From NCBI RefSeq assembly GCF_000350225.1, contig NW_005179108.1:52030-116029 (forward strand): a stretch of 64,000 nt of DNA, written 5' to 3'. Position numbers and translations under genes: made by a program. Of this stretch, positions 11,126 to 20,733 are shown piece by piece (position 1 is the stretch's first letter; every line of letters begins with the position of its first letter). The stretch is from Chondrus crispus. Taxonomy: Eukaryota; Rhodophyta; Florideophyceae; Gigartinales; Gigartinaceae. The notes under the pieces are model-generated. The model did no database searches. It saw nothing but the letters and a program-made list of their open reading frames with translations, and had not been told where the DNA came from.

Positions 11126-13339
11126 TCAGTGGCTCGCGTCGTTCGAAGGCACTCGGGACCCCGGTTCGTAATACCTCGAAGGACAGTAGCCGGGGTAAGA
11201 GGGGGCCTCCGCCACCACCTCTGCGACGCTGGGCATCGCCAGGACGTCGTGGCCGTCGACAGGTTCAGCCGTGTCAGGAGGGTTGTAAGCTCGCGGCTGG
11301 GAATTAGCTGCCTCGTAGTCAGCGTACGGATCACGGAGAGCGGGAGTCGCCGAAGCGCTGGGAGCGGCGTGAATTGCGGGCAGAGAAACCGGCAGGGGTG
11401 CCCGCAAAATATCGCGCTGGCGCCGGTAGCGCTCTCGATCGCGCGACACGCGCTCGTACGCCGTGCGCATAGACGACAGCTCGTGTTGCAACCGCTGTAG
11501 TTCCATCGTCCGTGCCCCAAGGTCGTCACGAAGCCCTCGCGCCTCGTCACTCCGGGCAAGAAACCACGACCCGACAGTACGAATAAGACCGCCTACAGTC
11601 CAAGAACGCCGCAGAGCTGCACCTAGAGCGCGCCGCACCTCGGTAATGGATGCCAGTTCCCCTGGAGGAAGCACGAGGGCCCGCACGGAGCGGGTATGGT
11701 CGGGGCCCTGCTCCGCCTCGCCGAGGGGAGGGACGGGAAGGACGTCCTGTACACAGCTGATACCTCCCTCGAGGCGGGGGCTGTCTGCTGTCGGTGCCGT
11801 GAAGGGAGGACGTGGTGCAGAGCCAACGGAGTCCGGACCAACAGCGTCCAGGTCGCGATAGCGTTTCCGCCGACCGCGCCGGCTCTCCGAACCGACGCCT
11901 CCCCTCTTTCCCGTACCGCCTCCCACTGGGGTGACAGGGACAGGACGCGCCACGAAGGCGTCCGACAGGGCATGATACGCGAGGAAAGGACACCTGACCC
12001 CCGTGGCGTAGTCGATCCACGAGCGGTGGTTTTGCGAACTCACCTCCCCCGCCCGTTTCATGAGACCAATAACGTGATTGAACGCCCACGGTACGTGAGC
12101 GGATTCGTGTTCCGAAAGAGGAAGCGCAACGCGGGGCATGCCCGTTGCGACGCGCTCCACAAATGAGATAGTGGGACTCGGTTGTAAGAAAACCCGCTTA
12201 TTCATGTGCACTTCGGCCATGAAAGCGCAGCACAAAGACCACGCCCACTCTCGCTCGTAATTGTACGTCAGAAGAGAGTGGGCGGGGTGCTGCGAGTTGG
12301 CACAAGCCAGACCGAAATGCTTCGGAATTGGGGGTAGAAGGGGATGAATCCCCAGCGAGGGGAAGCTCTCCCGCACGACCACAGGAAGAGACGGGAAATC
12401 CGCAGTCGACTAACCGGACGCGAAGGCGACCGACGGGGTAACTCTACCATCCAGCTCGCCCTCCCCTCTGCACGCGGACCAATCGTAATGCGCAAAGGAG
12501 ACGGAATGTAAGCGCATTAGAGAGCACAACGACTTCTGCAGAGCTACTCGGGCCCTCGTGAATGCGTAAGCACGAGGGGACACGTATAGTCCGGCTACCT
12601 CGGACAACACAAACCGTCGGGGGTAAACTTGTCCTGAGCCAGAGAGGAGTGAGCCCATGCGGTCAAGGTAGGCTACCTCCGCAATACTGTACGCAAACGT
12701 GCGGTCCCCAGGTAACTCGTCGGGTACCTGGTATCCGGAACCCCAACCCTCGGCCATCAAACGGTGAAGCGACGAAGACGCCTCTTCCGCTCCACCCGCC
12801 TCGTAAATCTTAAAAATGCGGGCGAGATCGGGGCGGAGCCATCTGCAGGAGGTCAACTCCTCTACGGTCACATTCGAGCGACCGCGGATTCGCCAGGGAT
12901 AGCGCAGCTCACGGATAGGGAGCTGCGCAGCATCCGGCGAGGGCTCCCCCAACCACTGAGTAGTGGAGGGTAATTCCCCATCTCCTTCGACAGGAGAGGG
13001 ATTGGAAGCAGGAGGCTGATGGCTTGGAAGCGCGCCGGGAGAGGTATTGTTTGTGGCCTCCGGACGGTCGACAGGCCGGACCTCGACCGGCGGAGGGGAG
13101 GTAGTTGCTGGACGGAACGACAATACCGGCTGCTGCGGGCCCTCCGTGGGGGCCACCAGCTCTACAGACACGGTAGTCGAACGACAGCGACACTTTTGGA
13201 ACGCCGGCGGTAGCGGCGGGGCCGCCCTCGTCAAGTCGACGGTCGCCTCACGCGGACAGGACGACGCGTCCGGGAGGCCACCCTCACTCGAAGATGGGAC
13301 CACGGCCGTCGGCCGCGGGGTAGAGGTCGAGTCTGCCAT
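11126..13339 (-). pseudogene. Long antisense ORF of element A, about 737 codons, one TAG
   Basis: I do not recognise this protein. An ATG at 13339 on the minus strand opens a frame that runs to 11126 with one interruption, a TAG at 12410-12412. Both sides of the stop are in the same frame. It lies wholly between pol and the 3' LTR, opposite to gag-pol. The N-terminal 140 residues are Pro/Ser/Thr-rich. A more globular middle follows (about residues 145-310 before the stop, then to about 450). Next come a basic cluster that could be a nuclear localisation signal (SRRGRRKRYRDLD), a charged coiled-coil-like helix (RGLRDDLGARTMELQRLQHE) and a Pro/Ala/Tyr-rich tail. Antisense ORFs at this place are known in plant Tat/Retand Ty3/gypsy elements. 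I see no similarity to a named family. Confidence 0.6.
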
Positions 13340-13810
13340 GCCGGAGATGGTCAGCGGAAGCTCTCAAGAGTGGAATGAGACACTGAGCAGTGGGGAATGG
13401 CTGCACACGCTACGGGCGGGGCTGGCTTGGAGACCAAGAGGGGGGTGGCGGACTGGTCACGGACTATTTGAGTCATCTCAGACGCCACCCTGGACAACAC
13501 GTACCAAGTGCACAGGAGCTACCGCGTGTCTTCCAGCACGCATACGGCGCACCGACCGCTGCCACGTATCGTGGCATACAGTAAGGGCATACAGTCCATC
13601 AGCGCTCGCGTGTACAGCGGGCACCATCGAGCACCACGTATGCACTCCGCCTGCCCCTGCGCCGTATCATACTCAATACGCCGTCAGACCGGCCCGCACG
13701 TCGGACACACGGAGTCGCCGCATGCGCACGGGTGGCGTATGAGGCGGACCAAAAATTGCTGCCCTCTCGCGGATGGGCAGCGCGCGGGCAAGAAGCCGGA
13801 GCGCGAGGAG
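13340..13810. other. Upstream region of the antisense ORF
   Basis: About 470 bp between the antisense ATG and the 66-bp repeats. A promoter for the antisense ORF would lie here or in the repeats. I see no clear TATA box and no gene. Confidence 0.4.
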
Positions 13811-14006
13811 CGCGCCGCGCCCTCGCCATCGCTGGCGAGGGCTGACTAACATAAGGATCCTCGTCGCGCCTCGTCGCGCCGCACGCCCTCGCCATCGCTG
13901 GCGAGGGCTGACTAACATAAGGATTTCCGTCGCGCCTCGTCGCGCCGCACGCCCTCGCCATCGCTGGCGAGGGCTGACTAACATAAGGATTTCCGTCGCG
14001 CCTCGT
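13811..14006. repeat. Three tandem copies of a ~66-bp unit with a hairpin
   Basis: The units begin about 13811, 13875 and 13941. Each contains CCCTCGCC-ATCGCT-GGCGAGGG, a perfect 8-bp stem with a 6-base loop, then GCTGACTAACATAAGGAT and CGTCGCGCCTCGT. They lie between the antisense ORF start and the 3' LTR. Confidence 0.9.
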
Positions 14007-14157
14007 CGTGCGGCTCACTGAAAATGGAAAGCAGAAGGCACCCAGCACAGACGGACAGGGGATCCCGGGGGCGGTAAGGATGGCTGTCGCTCGGCTGCGA
14101 GGAGGTGACGGACAGGTTCTATAAGCCTCAGGAGTGAACGCGGACGTTCACTCTTCA

Positions 14158-14166
14158 GGGGGGGGG
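14158..14166 (+). promoter_or_regulatory. Polypurine tract of element A
   Basis: A run of nine G ends three bases before the 3' LTR start. This is the position of the plus-strand primer that RNase H leaves during reverse transcription. Confidence 0.75.
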
Positions 14167-14169
14167 TGA

Positions 14170-14762
14170 TGTGGTATAACCCCAAACGGAAATTAGATTA
14201 GGATCGGATCAGGGACAGTAAGGCAACGAGCCTTACAGCCATGCGCGCACACACGAGTCCTCCGCGTGTACGGGACGCGTACTACACGTGCAATGTCATC
14301 CCCGCCGGCTGACAGCGTTACAGTGTCGGTAGACCGGCACTACTGTAGAGTTATGATAGACTACAATGTACATTAAATATGAGCGGACCGCCGGCGGTGG
14401 AGGACGACAAGAAGGGACTTGTCAAGCATCCTCCACCTTGGTCCGCCCGCTTTCTATTGGGTACTTCCGTCCGTTTTACCTAGGAGTAGCACCGCGCGCG
14501 GGTTGAGGACGCGCGTAGCACGCCCACGAGCCGGCTCCGCCTCCGCCCGTCGGTACTGGATCGTCACCCAGTACCGCTCCGGGGCGTCGAGGCGTAGAAC
14601 CGCTCGCGCGTGCGCGCGTCCTCCCCGATCCCGCTCTACCACCGCTACCTGGAGCCCGTGCTCGGTACCGTGGGTGGGCCGTGCTTCTGTCTTCCCGCCG
14701 ATCGGGGTCTTTCCGAACTGTCAGTACTCACCCCCCTCGTCGTTGGGGGTGATTATACTACA
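14170..14762 (+). repeat. 3' LTR of element A (593 bp)
   Basis: Near-identical to 1576-2168. It follows a run of nine G and is followed by the TSD CACGC. Confidence 0.95.
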
Positions 14763-14767
14763 CACGC
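14763..14767. repeat. Target site duplication CACGC, right copy (element A)
   Basis: Same five bases as 1571-1575, directly after the 3' LTR terminus TACTACA. Confidence 0.9.
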
Positions 14768-16362
14768 GAGTCTTCATCCTTTCAAACTTTGATTCCTGAT
14801 TCGCTTTGTCTCAAACTGCTCCAGAAAGCTATAGGTCATCGGCCATAGCCCAGCTTTAGAGAAACTTTCGATGATATCGGAAGTCGTAATTGCGTAATAC
14901 CCTGCCATTCCAACCATTAAATTAATTCTTACAGTTCTTGTATCGATTAAGTTCAAGGTGCACAGGTTGTCTCTTGACTTTCGCATGGATCTTTTGAATG
15001 ACTTGTTAATTAGTTGATCGCAAGGCTGCAAAAAGTGGCTTGTGTTAGCCGGCCCCTGTACTACAGCACAAGAAACAGAATTGCAGTATTGAAGCCAATC
15101 CTAACCTTCTCTGGACGAAGGGCCATCCAGCGTCAAACAATAGGCCTTCTCCCTAGAAACCCACTTGCGAACGTAGCGATTTGTGTGCTCCAGCGCGAAC
15201 CGCATCAGTCGCTTTTCCATACTTCCATTCTCAAAGGTCATTGTGACTGCATTTTCCGGGAACCACGGTGCCTGTGTCAGCCAGTGGTACTGCGAAGAAA
15301 CAGAACCGAACTCTTTTTTCGATAGGGGCTTGAACCATGAGGAGATTACGTTCTTGCCAGCAACGATAAAGAACGGGGGTGTCTTTCGTCCGGATGCAGA
15401 AGCAGCCACTATTGCTGTTATGTGCTTCCCACATCCGCCAGCAGTCTTAGATCGAAACCCGCCATGATGTGTGTCGGAAGCTCCGAAGACCTTTTCTTTC
15501 TCGCCAAACTCAGCAGATACGGCTGTTTCATCCATGTTCCACAATTGGTCTGGGTCGGAAAATATGTGTGGGTGTTCGTGTTCGACAGCTCGGAGCGCTG
15601 CCGCAAAAGTGTCGACGTGCGTATAGTTCTCTGCGTTCAATTTTGCGTGTTCTTTTTCTCTGCATTTCGATATGTGATGTCTCGATTACGGGCTCTCCAA
15701 CTCCGGATAGCGTCCAACGATGGTAGTTGACTGACATCCTTAAAGCTCATCTTGCCATCTGATGCGATAGATGCCATTGTTTGTCGGAGCACTGCAGTGT
15801 TTAATGCAAGGCCGCTTTCCGCTGCGTAGCGAATACGCTGTTTGATTAGGGCGTTTTCCTCCTTCGTTATCACACATCGGCCTCCAGCTCTGTTGTCTGC
15901 AGGGTTCAGCAGACGATGCAAGTAGCAATCATTGCGTGTCTTAAGGCATTTGCTAATGCGTGCAGCAGTTCCACGGCTAATGTTGGTTTTTCGAACCACT
16001 TCAGCCACTCCTAACCCCTCGTTTAGTAATGCTGCTGCTGCTTTGCGCTTTTCCTTCTCGACCGCGTCTCGCTTGTCCCGCTTTTTAACGAGTGCTGCTT
16101 GACGACGCATCCCCAGAGCCATTGGTGAGCCGTTCGATTTGGATGGTCTCAGGATTCGGCCAGCCGGGAAGCTCGATTGTGCTTTGATACCCGAACAACT
16201 GACCAGGCACAGCAAAGTTCGTCTACAGTTTCTTTCTGGCGGCAAAACGGCATCCAGGGAGACACGTGGACACCGGAACACCTGATCCGAACGAAGAAAG
16301 CGACACAGAGCAATTGCCTGAACTGAATAAAATACCATTATGGACTGTTCGTGACTGAACAT
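14768..16362 (-). pseudogene. N-terminal and DDE part of the pogo-like transposase
   Basis: The reading starts near 16362. A basic helical region (KKRDKRDAVEKEKRKAAA) is followed by a helix-turn-helix-like stretch (VRKTNISRGTAARISK), the DNA-binding end of a pogo/CENP-B-like transposase. A 1-nt frameshift near 15640 separates this from the DDE_1 catalytic part, which has WNMDETAV (first Asp) near 15525 and CLTLDGPSSREG (second Asp) near 15115. An in-frame TAG at 15101-15103 interrupts the reading, which then resumes with NTSHFLQPCDQ, where the third Asp is expected, followed by LINKSFKRSM. It ends against element A's TSD. With one frameshift and one stop it cannot make a full protein. Confidence 0.85.
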
Positions 16363-16388
16363 ACAAAATTACCAAATCGACCTGTTTT

Positions 16389-16413
16389 ACCAAATCATCC
16401 TTTCCGGGAGTGG
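16389..16413 (-). repeat. Right terminal inverted repeat of pogo-like element
   Basis: Reading inward on the minus strand it begins CCACTCCCGGAAA and carries the same ATTTGGTAA block as the left end. TA follows at 16414-16415. Confidence 0.85.
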
Positions 16414-16415
16414 TA

Positions 16416-16710
16416 AACCAATAAATGTTACTGTGCAGATCTATATCACAATGTCTTGGAGTTACGGCCGGCGGCAAAAACGGTTTTCTTCCCCAAAGTC
16501 TCGGTCACTGGCGCCTCGCTCGACTAGAAAATCCCTGAAATGATTCAAGCCAGGCTTCTCCGTTGTGACAACCACGCGCGGCCTGGAACATCCCGCGATG
16601 CCGTTCCATCTCAGTTGATCTCCGCTATATGCGCTTCCCTCCTTGCAATTTCTAAACCAAGCCAACCAAGCCAACTCTCCGTTCACGCGTGAATATCGCG
16701 CCAGCCCTTT
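16416..16710. other. No gene seen
   Basis: Short stretch between the pogo-like element and the solo LTR. Nothing recognisable. Confidence 0.5.
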
Positions 16711-16715
16711 CTACT

Positions 16716-17414
16716 TGTAGCATAAACACCCCCAGACGACTGGAGGTGTATGCGCAGTTCGACCTGTAGACCCCGGATCGGAGAAGGGGTGAAGCGGGCC
16801 AACCAGCTACGGAACCGGGCTCGGGCCCGGGTAGCGGTGGTAGAGCGGGAGCGAGCAGGGACGCGCGCACGCACGAGCGGATCGACGCCTCGACGCCCCG
16901 GAGCAGCACTGGGTGACGTACCAGTGCTGACGGGCGGAGGCGGTTCCGTGCTCGTTCGCGTGCTGCGCGTCCACTCCGGCTCGGCTCCGACTAAACGCGC
17001 GCGAAGAGCGAAGGCGACGTTTAGAATAAGCTGGGTGGACTGACCTTGGCGGTCGGTTGAGGACCAGCCCGTTCTTGTCCCTCTCCGCCGCCGTCGGTCC
17101 GCTCCATATTTAATATATAAAACACTCTATCATAACACTACAGTACCGAGGTACTGTAGTGGGCTACTGTAGTGCAGGTCGGCCTGCACTGTAATACTGT
17201 CAGCTATGTCGAGGCTGACAGTACACGTATCACCCGTGGTGCGTGCGCGCTTCGTTCGCGCGCTGTACACGTGTGCACGTGTATGCGCATGTCCCTTGTC
17301 CCCGTGGTGTACACGTGGACACGCGCGGTGGTACTGTAGAGCTCGACGCTCTACAGTAGCTGATCTAGTTCTTGATCTAATCTAATTTAAACCCCCAGGG
17401 GGGGTTATACTACA
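16716..17414 (-). mobile_element. Solo LTR of the element C family (699 bp), TSD CTACT
   Basis: Read on the minus strand it starts TGTAGTATAACCCCC and ends GTTTATGCTACA. It closely matches the 703-bp LTR of element C at 37757-38459, apart from scattered substitutions. CTACT at 16711-16715 is repeated at 17415-17419, so this was an independent insertion that later lost its body by LTR-LTR recombination. It keeps the TATA-like box and the GCGGACC hairpin. Confidence 0.9.
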
Positions 17415-17419
17415 CTACT

Positions 17420-18639
17420 GTATGTTTGATTGTATTCATTCTGTGCTCTCGTCCTACACTACACCGCCCACAAGCACAACCGGAAATATTCATAAACTTA
17501 GATGTGCCGCTGTTTTATCTTTTTTTATCCTTGTAAGCGCCACAAGAACCAACGCATGTGTACGTATGATTCATGCGTCTCTATTCTCCCACTGGGAACT
17601 GAAACACGGTTCCTACTCAGTTTCAAAATTGTAGTCTCCTCTCTTAGCACTTTACAGTACATACGAGTACCATAGACGACGCGGTACCGCCTCCGAGTGG
17701 CTTAGTGGCACAAGTGCTCTCAGATAAACACCGATGAGCATGCGCTCTTTTTGTATCGCATTTGCACAACGACCAGCATCTTGCCCCTGTACTAGAACTC
17801 GAAACGAGGTCATGTGCTAAGACAAGGGTCGTTCGTGGAGGCGTGTACTAGATAGCTAGGGGGAAGTGGTAGATGCTTTCGGGCGACTGTAAAACTCGGG
17901 TGTGCTCGCGAACCACGGAAACTAGAAGCGCACGACGCGGTGCTCTCGACCCATCGGGGCTAACACACGGCCAGCGAACCCTGCCCGCGAGTGGGGAGGC
18001 AACACGCGACGTGGCCACGAGAGTCCTAGGGCGCGAGCGAGGAGAACGAGAGAGCGCGAACGAGAAGAAGTTAGTTAGTACTGCGCAAAACCAAGAACGA
18101 GAGTCGCATCCTTGGTCCTTGGTTGCTTGTCCCCAAACCCACCCGGCGCAAGCGCCAACGACACTATATACTGCACTAGATCGCGGTCGAGAGGTAACGG
18201 CTAGAGCTCACGAGGCGGCGTCATAGTACACACGTGTACAAGCGCGGTAGTAGGTCCACGTGTGCGCGTGTCGAAAGCGAGCAAGGCTGGTGTAAATGGG
18301 CTTGGTACTGTACGTCGGGTACTTGAGTTATTTAGATACACGTGTACACGAGTAGTGCGAAAAAGGGTACTACAGTGGCACGGGTTTATACCACAGCCCC
18401 CTGCCTCCTTGACCGCAAGCCAATTCTAATTCGCCATGCAAATAAGTCGCTATCTTTCTGGATCGCTTCTCTTAATTGAGAGTTAGAGAACTTTATAGCC
18501 CATCTTCGACGGAAGGTACAGACGTACAGAACTGACCGTTGTGTCGCGCAAACCCCCGTCCCTCGAATGTGATACCCTCCGGAGGCCTGTGCACCTACAC
18601 CAAGACGACCAGGCGGAAGAGGGGCGGGGGAGCGTATGT
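17420..18639. other. No supported gene
   Basis: About 1.2 kb. A 117-codon frame at 17873-18226 has no recognisable domain and a biased Arg/Thr/Ala composition. A tRNA A-box-like TGGCTTAGTGG occurs near 17698, but no matching B box or cloverleaf follows. Confidence 0.4.
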
Positions 18640-19140
18640 TTGTTGAATTGGCTGTGAGATGGAGACGCATGGGCAGGCGGGAGGGGGAAGGGGAGCGTCG
18701 GTTTTTTTGAATTGGCTGTTAAATACAGACACACGGGCAGGCAGGAGGGGGGCAGGGGAGCGTCTGTTTTTTGAATTAGCTGTGAAAGACAGACACACAG
18801 GGAGGCGGGAGGGGGGCAGGGGAGCGTCTGTCTGTTTAATTGACTGTGAGGTGGAGACGGGCAGGCAGGAGGGGGGAAGAGGAGCATCCCTTTTTGAAAT
18901 TGGCTGTGAGATACAGACACATGGGCAGGCGGGAGTGGGGCAGGGGCGTGTCTGTTTGTTTGAATTGGCTGTGAAATACAGACACATGGGCAGGCGGGAG
19001 GGGGCAAGGGAGCGCCTTTTTGTTGAATGGGTTGTGAGATGGAGACGAACGGGGAGGGGAGAGGAGGGCAGGGGAGCGTCTGTTTTTTTGAATTGGCTGT
19101 AAAATGCAGACACACTGGCAGGCGAGGGGGCAGGGGGCGT
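18640..19140. repeat. Minisatellite, about eight ~63-bp units
   Basis: Each unit begins GAATTGGCTGTGAGAT or a variant, continues GGAGAC, CATGGGCAGGCGGGAGG and GGGGAGCGTCTGT, then a T-run. Units start near 18645, 18708, 18770, 18834, 18895, 18962, 19023 and 19089. Because the unit is near a multiple of three, long Pro/Ser/Cys-rich frames are open on the minus strand (18483-19295); I regard these as repeat artefacts. Confidence 0.85.
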
Positions 19141-19370
19141 CTTTGGCTCGCAATAATGTGGAGGAAAGTGGGTTGAAGCGGGGAGGAGAGGGGGTAGAGA
19201 AACGCGTTAGAATGGAAGGAGTAATTGGGAATTGTGAAGACGGCGACAAAGGAAGGGACGAGGTGTAAATACGTTGGGGTTTGAAGAGTTTGCACTGAGA
19301 TGGAGGCGGACGCTAACTATCTTCTCGAAACGCCTTTTTCTCAACATGTTCCAGTACAGTGGTATATAAG
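19141..19370. other. Left flank of element B
   Basis: No gene seen. The last bases, ATAAG, are not repeated after the 3' LTR of element B, where GTACG follows. Confidence 0.5.
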
Positions 19371-20566
19371 TGTAGTGCAATACGCACCTGGAAAGGGGGG
19401 TGGAAAGAAAGGAAAATATTTGGATATGAAAAGTAGTCCGGGTTTGGGGGACACACGTGTGAATAATTGCACAGTTTTAATTTTTAATTATTTTATTTTA
19501 TTTAGTTAATTAGTTAGCATTAATTTTGCTGACATTAGATTAGATCTAGGATCTAGCGCCGCGAGCTACTGTACTGGATCCGGCGGGGCGATATATACCT
19601 TAGCTCTCTGGCGACCAAGTCAGTAAAGGTAACCCGAGTTGCCGGAGTTGAATGTCGCCTTGGTCGAAGTCCGTCTTTTACAAGACGCTCCCTTTTACCT
19701 AAGCGTACGGCATCCTTCAGCGCTCGGGGGTCCCATTCGTTTTCCCTTTATTTCCCAACGAACCCGAGTTGCCAGAGTCTGATATCGCCTTGGTTGAAGT
19801 CCGTCTTTTACAAGACATTCCCTTCAACTACAGATTACTTTATCCTTTGCGCTCGGGGGTCCCCTTCTTTCCTTACCAATTTTCCTTTATTTCCCTATCC
19901 TAATTTCCCTTAATCTTGAGTTGGTCCCACCTTGTAGGATTGCGATCCGCAACGTGACGTCATTTGCCATCGGGCTTTTGTGTTGGTGCACCAGTGGTGC
20001 TTATCTCAGTGTTGGTTCCATCGGAATCTGGTTGCGACCGATCCGTTGTTGGTACTTTGCCATCGGGCAGTACGACGGTGTAGCGCTGCTACGTTTTCTT
20101 CTTTCCCGACGGGCTACGTTGCGACGTCCCCGTCGAAGACCTTATCAAGGGTATAAGGTGTACAAGGCGCTCTTCGAGCATTGGATTTACGACCCATCGG
20201 ACCAGGTNNNNNNNNNNNNNNNNNNNNNNNNNNNNNNNNNNNNNNNNNNNNNNNNNNNNNNNNNNNNNNNNNNNNNNNNNNNNNNNNNNNNNNNNNNNNN
20301 NNNNNNNACCTAAACACCCCTCCGAACTCGTCGAGCAGTTGCCTTTACAAGTCTCTACCACCATTTACCGATCCCGGGCTGGGCCCTTCTCTTTGCCCCC
20401 CCCTATCAGGGATCCGAGCTACTGCGGGCCGCAAACCCGCTTAAAGAGGACAGGGAGCTTCGAACACTCCGTAGCGCTGTGCCGTTGGCAGTTGTTGTTT
20501 TTGTTGCTGTTGTTTGTGTTGGACTGTCGGACCTTGGTCTCTGCCTAACAGGCGCATTGCACTACA
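19371..20566 (+). repeat. 5' LTR of element B
   Basis: It begins TGTAGTGCAATACGC and ends GCATTGCACTACA. Apparent length is 1196 bp including 100 N. It contains a ~130-bp imperfect tandem duplication (AACCCGAGTTGCC at 19631 and again at 19761) that the 3' LTR lacks. Confidence 0.88.
20208..20307. other. Assembly gap of 100 N
   Basis: A run of exactly 100 unknown bases inside the 5' LTR of element B, probably a fixed-size scaffold gap. True length is unknown. Confidence 0.95.
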
Positions 20567-20570
20567 AAAG

Positions 20571-20588
20571 TGGTCTCCCGACCTAGAA
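20571..20588 (+). promoter_or_regulatory. Primer-binding site of element B
   Basis: TGGTCTCCCGACCTAGAA starts four bases after the LTR. It is the same 18 bases as in elements A and C, although the LTR and gag are unrelated. Confidence 0.85.
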
Positions 20589-20733
20589 TTTTTGCGTACT
20601 GGAGAACCGACCTAGAAACTGCGTAAGCTGAAACGAACTACAGGAGTTTTCTCTGCGACGTAAGTTTATTCAGGTGCTGTAGCGTTTTCTATTTTTTCTT
20701 TGTGTTAAGTTAGATTCTTTTTTGAAACGAATC

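Larger units (their letters stand above)
1576..14762 (+). mobile_element. Complete Ty3/gypsy LTR retrotransposon A, 13.2 kb
   Basis: The order is: 5' LTR (1576-2168), PBS (2170), gag (2246-4807), pol with protease, reverse transcriptase, RNase H and integrase (4954-9435), chromodomain remnant (9198-9368), spacer, an antisense ORF (13339 back to 11126), a 66-bp tandem repeat, polypurine tract and 3' LTR (14170-14762). It is flanked by TSD CACGC and inserted in a pogo-like transposase. The RT-before-integrase order and GPY-like tail place it in Ty3/gypsy. The LTRs differ at only two positions that I found in 593 bp, so insertion is recent, yet gag, pol, the chromodomain and the antisense ORF all carry nonsense codons. 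Confidence 0.93.
757..16413 (-). mobile_element. Pogo-like (Tc1/mariner superfamily) DNA transposon, split by Ty3 element A
   Basis: Left end CCACTCCCGGAAA (757 on) and the reverse complement of the right end (16413 back) match over about 25 of 29 bp, and each is bordered by TA (755-756 and 16414-16415), the target duplication of Tc1/mariner/pogo elements. Removing the inserted retrotransposon (1576-14767 including one TSD copy) leaves about 2.47 kb, a normal pogo-like size. The transposase runs on the minus strand, N-terminus near the right TIR and C-terminus near the left TIR. It has frameshifts and stops, so the copy is dead. Confidence 0.85.

Noticed and set aside
11126-13339. Homology between the antisense proteins of A and B
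   Set aside because: Only scattered short coincidences (for example a shared RYP) were seen; not enough to claim relationship without profile or structure comparison.
13811-14006. CRISPR-like array
   Set aside because: Units are contiguous with no unique spacers, inside a eukaryotic retrotransposon.
17688-17830. tRNA or SINE candidate with TGGCTTAGTGG A-box
   Set aside because: No B box with paired T-arm and no acceptor stem could be found.
17630-18394. Possible further LTR (TGTAGT...ATACCACA)
   Set aside because: No target duplication, no second copy in the window, and only the terminal bases look LTR-like.
18483-19295. Minus-strand 270-codon Pro/Ser/Cys-rich frame
   Set aside because: It is produced by the ~63-bp minisatellite; other frames over the same repeat are open too, and it has no domain.
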